Below are positions 59,335 to 64,000 of a stretch of 64,000 nucleotides of DNA, in pieces. This DNA is from Branchiostoma floridae (lineage: Eukaryota; Chordata; Leptocardii; Amphioxiformes; Branchiostomatidae), in the NCBI RefSeq assembly GCF_000003815.2, contig NC_049986.1:14130112-14194111 (forward strand), written 5' to 3'. The first letter of the stretch is position 1. Every line of letters starts with the position of its first letter. The notes beneath the pieces were generated by a model. That model worked only from the letters and a program-made list of their open reading frames with translations, was not told the DNA's origin and did not search any database. The position numbers were made by a program, and so were the translations under genes.

Positions 59335-62300
59335 TGTTGTGACAAATCCAACAGCCCATCGCGTCACAAGAATCTTAAACAGCCTTCTCTGTAACAAGAC
59401 AGCTGAATTTTGTAAGACACATGCACGGCTTACCTGTCCCATTGATGCCCTCAATTTGCGATTGTGTGATGATCACACGACGTACATGTGCGTGACCAGC
59501 CGGGCTACTAACCAGCTAGCACTCAACAAGCTATGAGACGTTTAGCGGCGGTTGTCAAAACACAAATCAGATTAAGACAATATTTAGAAAACAAAAGAAA
59601 TACCAGAGCAAATTGACAAACTTTATGGCATATTTAGTCTACTGCTTGGCAGAAATAGTGCCGGCGCGTGGGCCGGAATTTAGGTGTAGTTGTCGTCGAT
59701 GATAAACAAAAGACTATTACGTAATGTGGTGTTTTGGTCGCCACACGGCATATATCGTTTTAATGGCACCCATAGCAGACGGACGTTACGCAATCTGCAG
59801 CCCCTGTAGTTTCTCAAGTTTATAGGTTATGAGCACGTGTGGGCACCAGCTTTACAGCTTACTCCAGGAGCCGTCAACCTACAGTCCTGTTGTGTTAGAT
59901 CAACACTGGATCAGATAAAAATGCACTTTGCTTTCCCGCCAAGTCGACTCGAACGTGCGACAGAATACAGACTATTTGGGCTCGATCGTGCTTACAGACT
60001 CCGCCAAATATTTCCTGGCACTTGGCACTCCTTAAAGAAACGTATTGCCCAACAGGTGCAGGCTTCCTTCCGTCCAGACGTCTTGAGTTTAACAACACTT
60101 AACTCTGGGACAAAGAACGCGTGAAGGTTAAAGAAGCAAACAGTTTTGAGGCGATGTTGAGACGGAGGCCGGGAGTGAATAGTGTATATCCTCACAGCTC
60201 ATTTTCTATGGAATGCATTTACAGAGACATAACAGAAGCTACAGTACCAAAAAAAATTAAAGCGAAGAGAAATACATACATGTAATATTGATACTGTAAA
60301 TGCAGAAATCTTTGCGGTGGTTTTATGTTTGTGCGTTCTCGCGGTGGCCACTTCACCGTGAACTTAAACCACCGCGAACATTTTCCATTATAATAGTACT
60401 ACTAGTAAAATGTGGCTACAGTCGTAATATGAGCTACGGCGAACACTCCATTTTTCCGCTACTGCGAAAGTAAATTCCCGCGAACTTAATATAGTATCTT
60501 AACGGTTCTAAAATAACATTGTACTGTAGATTACATAGTATGTATGGCACGTTTATCGCATTTGATATCTAATCTCGTAGATTGTTCAAGCAAATCGTAA
60601 ACTAATTTACAGACCCCAAAGTCCCGATGACTCCTCGTACCGAATATTCTTGGAATGTAACTTGTCAGGCCGGGTTGTTGAACTAACAGGTGTCGCGGGA
60701 GATGCACGTCAAGAACTTTCAGAACGGAAGAGACTTTCACTTTGCCGTGTTGTACAAACAAACGGCTGGGGGTGGAACGCTGCCCGTGTGTGAGACAGTT
60801 GGCTCAGGTTGCCACGGAGAGGAATGTGCTTGTTATTCCTGGGTACAGACGACAAAAGTTACATTAGGATCGTAAACAAAGTACTGCGGAGAGCGTTAGG
60901 TGTGTACAATGGTTGGATTTTTCTCGAAGTGTCTAAAGCCGTCAGCGATAAAGCTTAGTACTTGCTTACTGCTTTCAGTGAAGATGCTACTAGACGGCCT
61001 AATACTTAAATCCGTACATTTTCTGCTCGGAAACATTGCGAAACCAATGCAAGTTGGCGGGTAGTGACCTTCGGGAGCGGACTAAAGCGAACAAGACTGC
61101 ACTCCAGGCTATGTAGATACGTGTACAAAGTCACGTAGACAAGACAGTAAGTCTTCGCTTTGAATATACATATGCTGGAGGGGCGACCGTATCCGGCTGT
61201 CCCATTCTTCAGAATGCACCACGTTGCAATTGAGTTTTTTCTTCACTTAGCAAAAACGTAGTCCTAAAAAAGTACGACTTTCCACCCAACATCTGCTTGG
61301 AGACTAAATAGGAATTTTGACAAGACTGCATGAAGTAACAATAGGTACCGCCGCTATAGAAACCCCGTCTTGTCGGTAATCTGTGTTTGGACTCTTACCA
61401 ACAACACAGTTTCCCCCGGTATCCCCGCTATGTATGCAATTAAATCGGGCTAAACACAGAGTTAAGAGACTTCATTAAAAGCGAAAGGTCGCACATTCAT
61501 TTTCTGTAAGCACTACAAACAAGCAAAACGGTCCGGACTTAAAAGGTTGGTAATTCTTATCTGGCCGATCAGCCATGATATTTCCGTCTCGCCTGTCTGG
61601 CGATTCTGCGTGGATCAGGAGAATTTGGGACCGACTTAGTCACCAGTCCTGTTGTATCACCATTTTGTCTTCTTGTTTGTTTAACAGACTGAACCTTTGT
61701 AGTATATATAAACGCACAAACCGAAGACAAACCATCGTCATCAAAAGTTGCCAAAACAACTTGTTGTGTATTTTGCACGTTTAGCTGTCCTTTAAATCAG
61801 ACTTTTACGTCGTGCATCATATCTCAATAATATCTAATTGTTTAATTTGCAAAATCATGCCCGAAGGCTAATTATTACATGTACACTACATTGTACAGTC
61901 TCAAAGACTAAGAGCAGAAAATAGTAGTGTGATACATAACACTAGTCTAATCAACTATATGATACAATGTATACTATTGTCGGTTTTGACCGTCAACGAA
62001 ATCAATGGTCACACAATTCCAACAAAAGTCGCGCAATGGTCGCTCAGCAATCGCCGTCAAGTGGAAATGGTTTTAGCAATTCAGAAACAAGTAAAAACCC
62101 GAACATCTGCTTTGAGATTGCAAAATCTCTACTCAGCGCTAGCAGGCCGCCACATTCATGACTTGGCACAGCGTCGACCCTTGCGGACAAACTTCCCCCC
62201 CAAAATCGCAAGACGCCACGTTTGTGACAGAAGATGTCTCAATCGAGCAGTTCGACTTTGGTTAAACCACCCAAATAACACATGGTGACGATATACGAGC

Positions 62301-64000
62301 GCGATAACTTCATTAATGTCTCCAAGGTTATTTCTTTTTTCACACTCCATCTGTCTTCATTCCACGCCTTGACGTGAGAGCACCTTGGTAGATTGTAGAC
62401 ATAAAACACCCAGATGCATACGGTAAGTCTTTTCTCTTATCCAGTGCGCCATTTCTCTTGCTAGCTCCGTAAGGGGGTCATTGACCTCCAACGGGGGCAC
62501 TGTTCCTGTCAGTGTTTGTAACTCAAGAGACATTCGATGGATTTGTTCAAATATTGGTAGGTCATTAGTTATTGAGGTCCCAATAACGCGTGGCGTCTGT
62601 TGGCACCGTAGCATTATTTTGGTATAATTGTGTCCTGACTTGAACTGGAGATCTGTATGTCGGGGCGCCACGCTCCTCCCGGGAGTAAGTGGAGATGAGT
62701 GAGTGCGTGAGTGAGTGAACTTGGGCGAGACGTTACAGAAACAAGTAGGGCCATTTAAAAGATGTATAAAACGAGTGTAAGATGTGCGAAGACAAGTCAT
62801 ACTCAGGTATCTCTCTATAACTGCACACAAGACTGAATAAGATTTATAAGGGTAGACTATCTGGTTCCAAGGTCGCGTTTGCCTAGATTAGTTTTGTAGA
62901 AAACTATTTCCTGTAGTAACTGTAAAATAAGACTTTAAAAGCTCTCTAAAATCACGTACATTAAAATTTGGGCAGATCTTACGGGAGACTTGATCGTAAC
63001 CTGAGAATCGCAATAACAAGAAGAGACTACAGTTAGTCATAACTCATAGGGTTGTTGTTTTCTGTTGCCAGGCAACAGAACCTAATCAGTACCTGTGAGG
63101 ATAATTTAGCGAATCGAGCCCACGTCTTCAATATCAATTATTTCCTCACCTATAACCTATTCTAGCAATTTTGGCAACAAATCTTTATTAAGTACGCCCT
63201 CTATGTCTATAGTGTATCACAGATAATCTATTTTTGTTCCGAGTGCGTGTACCGTTATCATATCCAATAAATATTGAACCAATCTTATCATCCTCCGCGA
63301 TTGTGAGCTCTCAAATATCAAAAAGTGATCCTGTCCCAGAGAACAAGTCACGATTGATTTAAAGATAAACGTGGTGGTTAAAGGTTGGAAGGTACTATTG
63401 GGACTATCTTAGTTGAAATGTAGACGATACAAGAGACGGGGGTGTTGTTAGATATTGGGCTCTGCGAGACTGACGGCTCATACCTTCTCATGAGTAAGGG
63501 GCGGTTCACAAGTTCACAAGATGCTTCTGAGGAAATTTCGTTTTCACTGAAAACTTATCGGTATACCCTGAAAAAGTGTTTTTGGTACTAGGTGTGTGTG
63601 TGATGCTAAGGAATTATTCGACAGTCAATTACTATGATGAAGAAGATGGGCACCTGTCACACACGCGTTAGTTTTTATTTGTAAAAAAATAGTTTGACGG
63701 ACTTCCCTTATTTGGTCATGACACTAACATGGCGACATTTCTTTCCATGTCTATTGGAACAAGGGCATTGTGATTGCCGCCACAATATTCACATTCGGTG
63801 AAAGTCAAGGACGTGTGGGTAACATGAACGAAGCACAGAAAGATAGATTTTAGCATCAGACAAAACTAATCTAACACACGAGTAAAGTCAGATTATTTGG
63901 AAGCGTTCTGAACACTTTGAACTACTATTTATTCTGGTCGCTTATTCGCCCGGATGTTAGACACGTGATCCATCCATTGTATAAATATGCAGATTAGAGG
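59335..64000. other. Gene-poor right end of the window
   Basis: No gene is recognisable. A minus-strand open frame at 62357-62830 (157 codons) has a helix-like C-terminal half but no known domain. About 60300-60530 has several CCGCGAAC/GCGGTGG blocks in both orientations, suggesting another inverted-repeat element. The motif AACATCTGCTTGGAGACTAA at about 61281-61300 is a lone end of the foldback family above. Confidence 0.35.

Overview
This window is eukaryotic: it has multi-exon genes with GT-AG introns of conserved phase, microsatellites, a tRNA-derived SINE, miniature DNA transposons and two assembly gaps (100 Ns at 2921-3020, 275 Ns at 40037-40311). The coding content and repeat style point to an invertebrate deuterostome, most likely a lancelet (Branchiostoma). 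The species is inference; the exons are read directly.

The main content is a tandem cluster of nine sialidase genes (glycoside hydrolase 33, NEU1/lysosomal-neuraminidase-like) between 546 and 49536, labelled A to I here. Every copy carries the FRIP-type arginine motif, a conserved Asp after the xGRK segment, an ELPDGS/RN segment, an xRWS arginine, an LYxLYE tyrosine and several Asp boxes (SxDxGxTW). The intron phases are the same throughout (0, 0, 1, 0, 0, 1), and the phase-1 intron cuts the first Asp box. Order and strand: A (-, 546-3764), B (+, 5715-8735), C (+, 10104-12944), D (+, 14370-17264), E (+, 18704-23899), F (+, 26232-31029), G (+, 32280-37321), H (-, 41844-44788), I (+, 45140-49536). 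B, C and D are head-to-tail copies of a unit of about 4.3 kb that includes intergenic DNA.

The genes fall into two targeting classes. H and I begin with a cleavable signal peptide; I also ends in YGDL, equivalent to the C-terminal YxxL lysosomal sorting signal of NEU1, so it is the best candidate for the ancestral lysosomal enzyme. A to G have replaced the signal peptide with a short basic N-terminus, one hydrophobic segment and a stalk, so they are predicted type II membrane (or Golgi/cell-surface) sialidases without the lysosomal tail. G and H each contain one apparent single-base frameshift. H and I are head to head, 351 bp apart.

Between G and H, on the minus strand, lie the terminal exons of an unrelated membrane protein (38168-39456). 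Its cytoplasmic tail is packed with tyrosine motifs, nine of them YxN (Grb2-SH2 type) plus one ITIM-like motif. Introns and intergenic DNA hold a PIF/Harbinger-like MITE, a mariner-like foldback element, several other inverted-repeat elements, a SINE, a LINE remnant, a minisatellite that arose from the last coding bases of gene H, and microsatellites. From 49537 to the end (14.4 kb) I recognise no gene, only inverted-repeat elements and unassigned ORFs.
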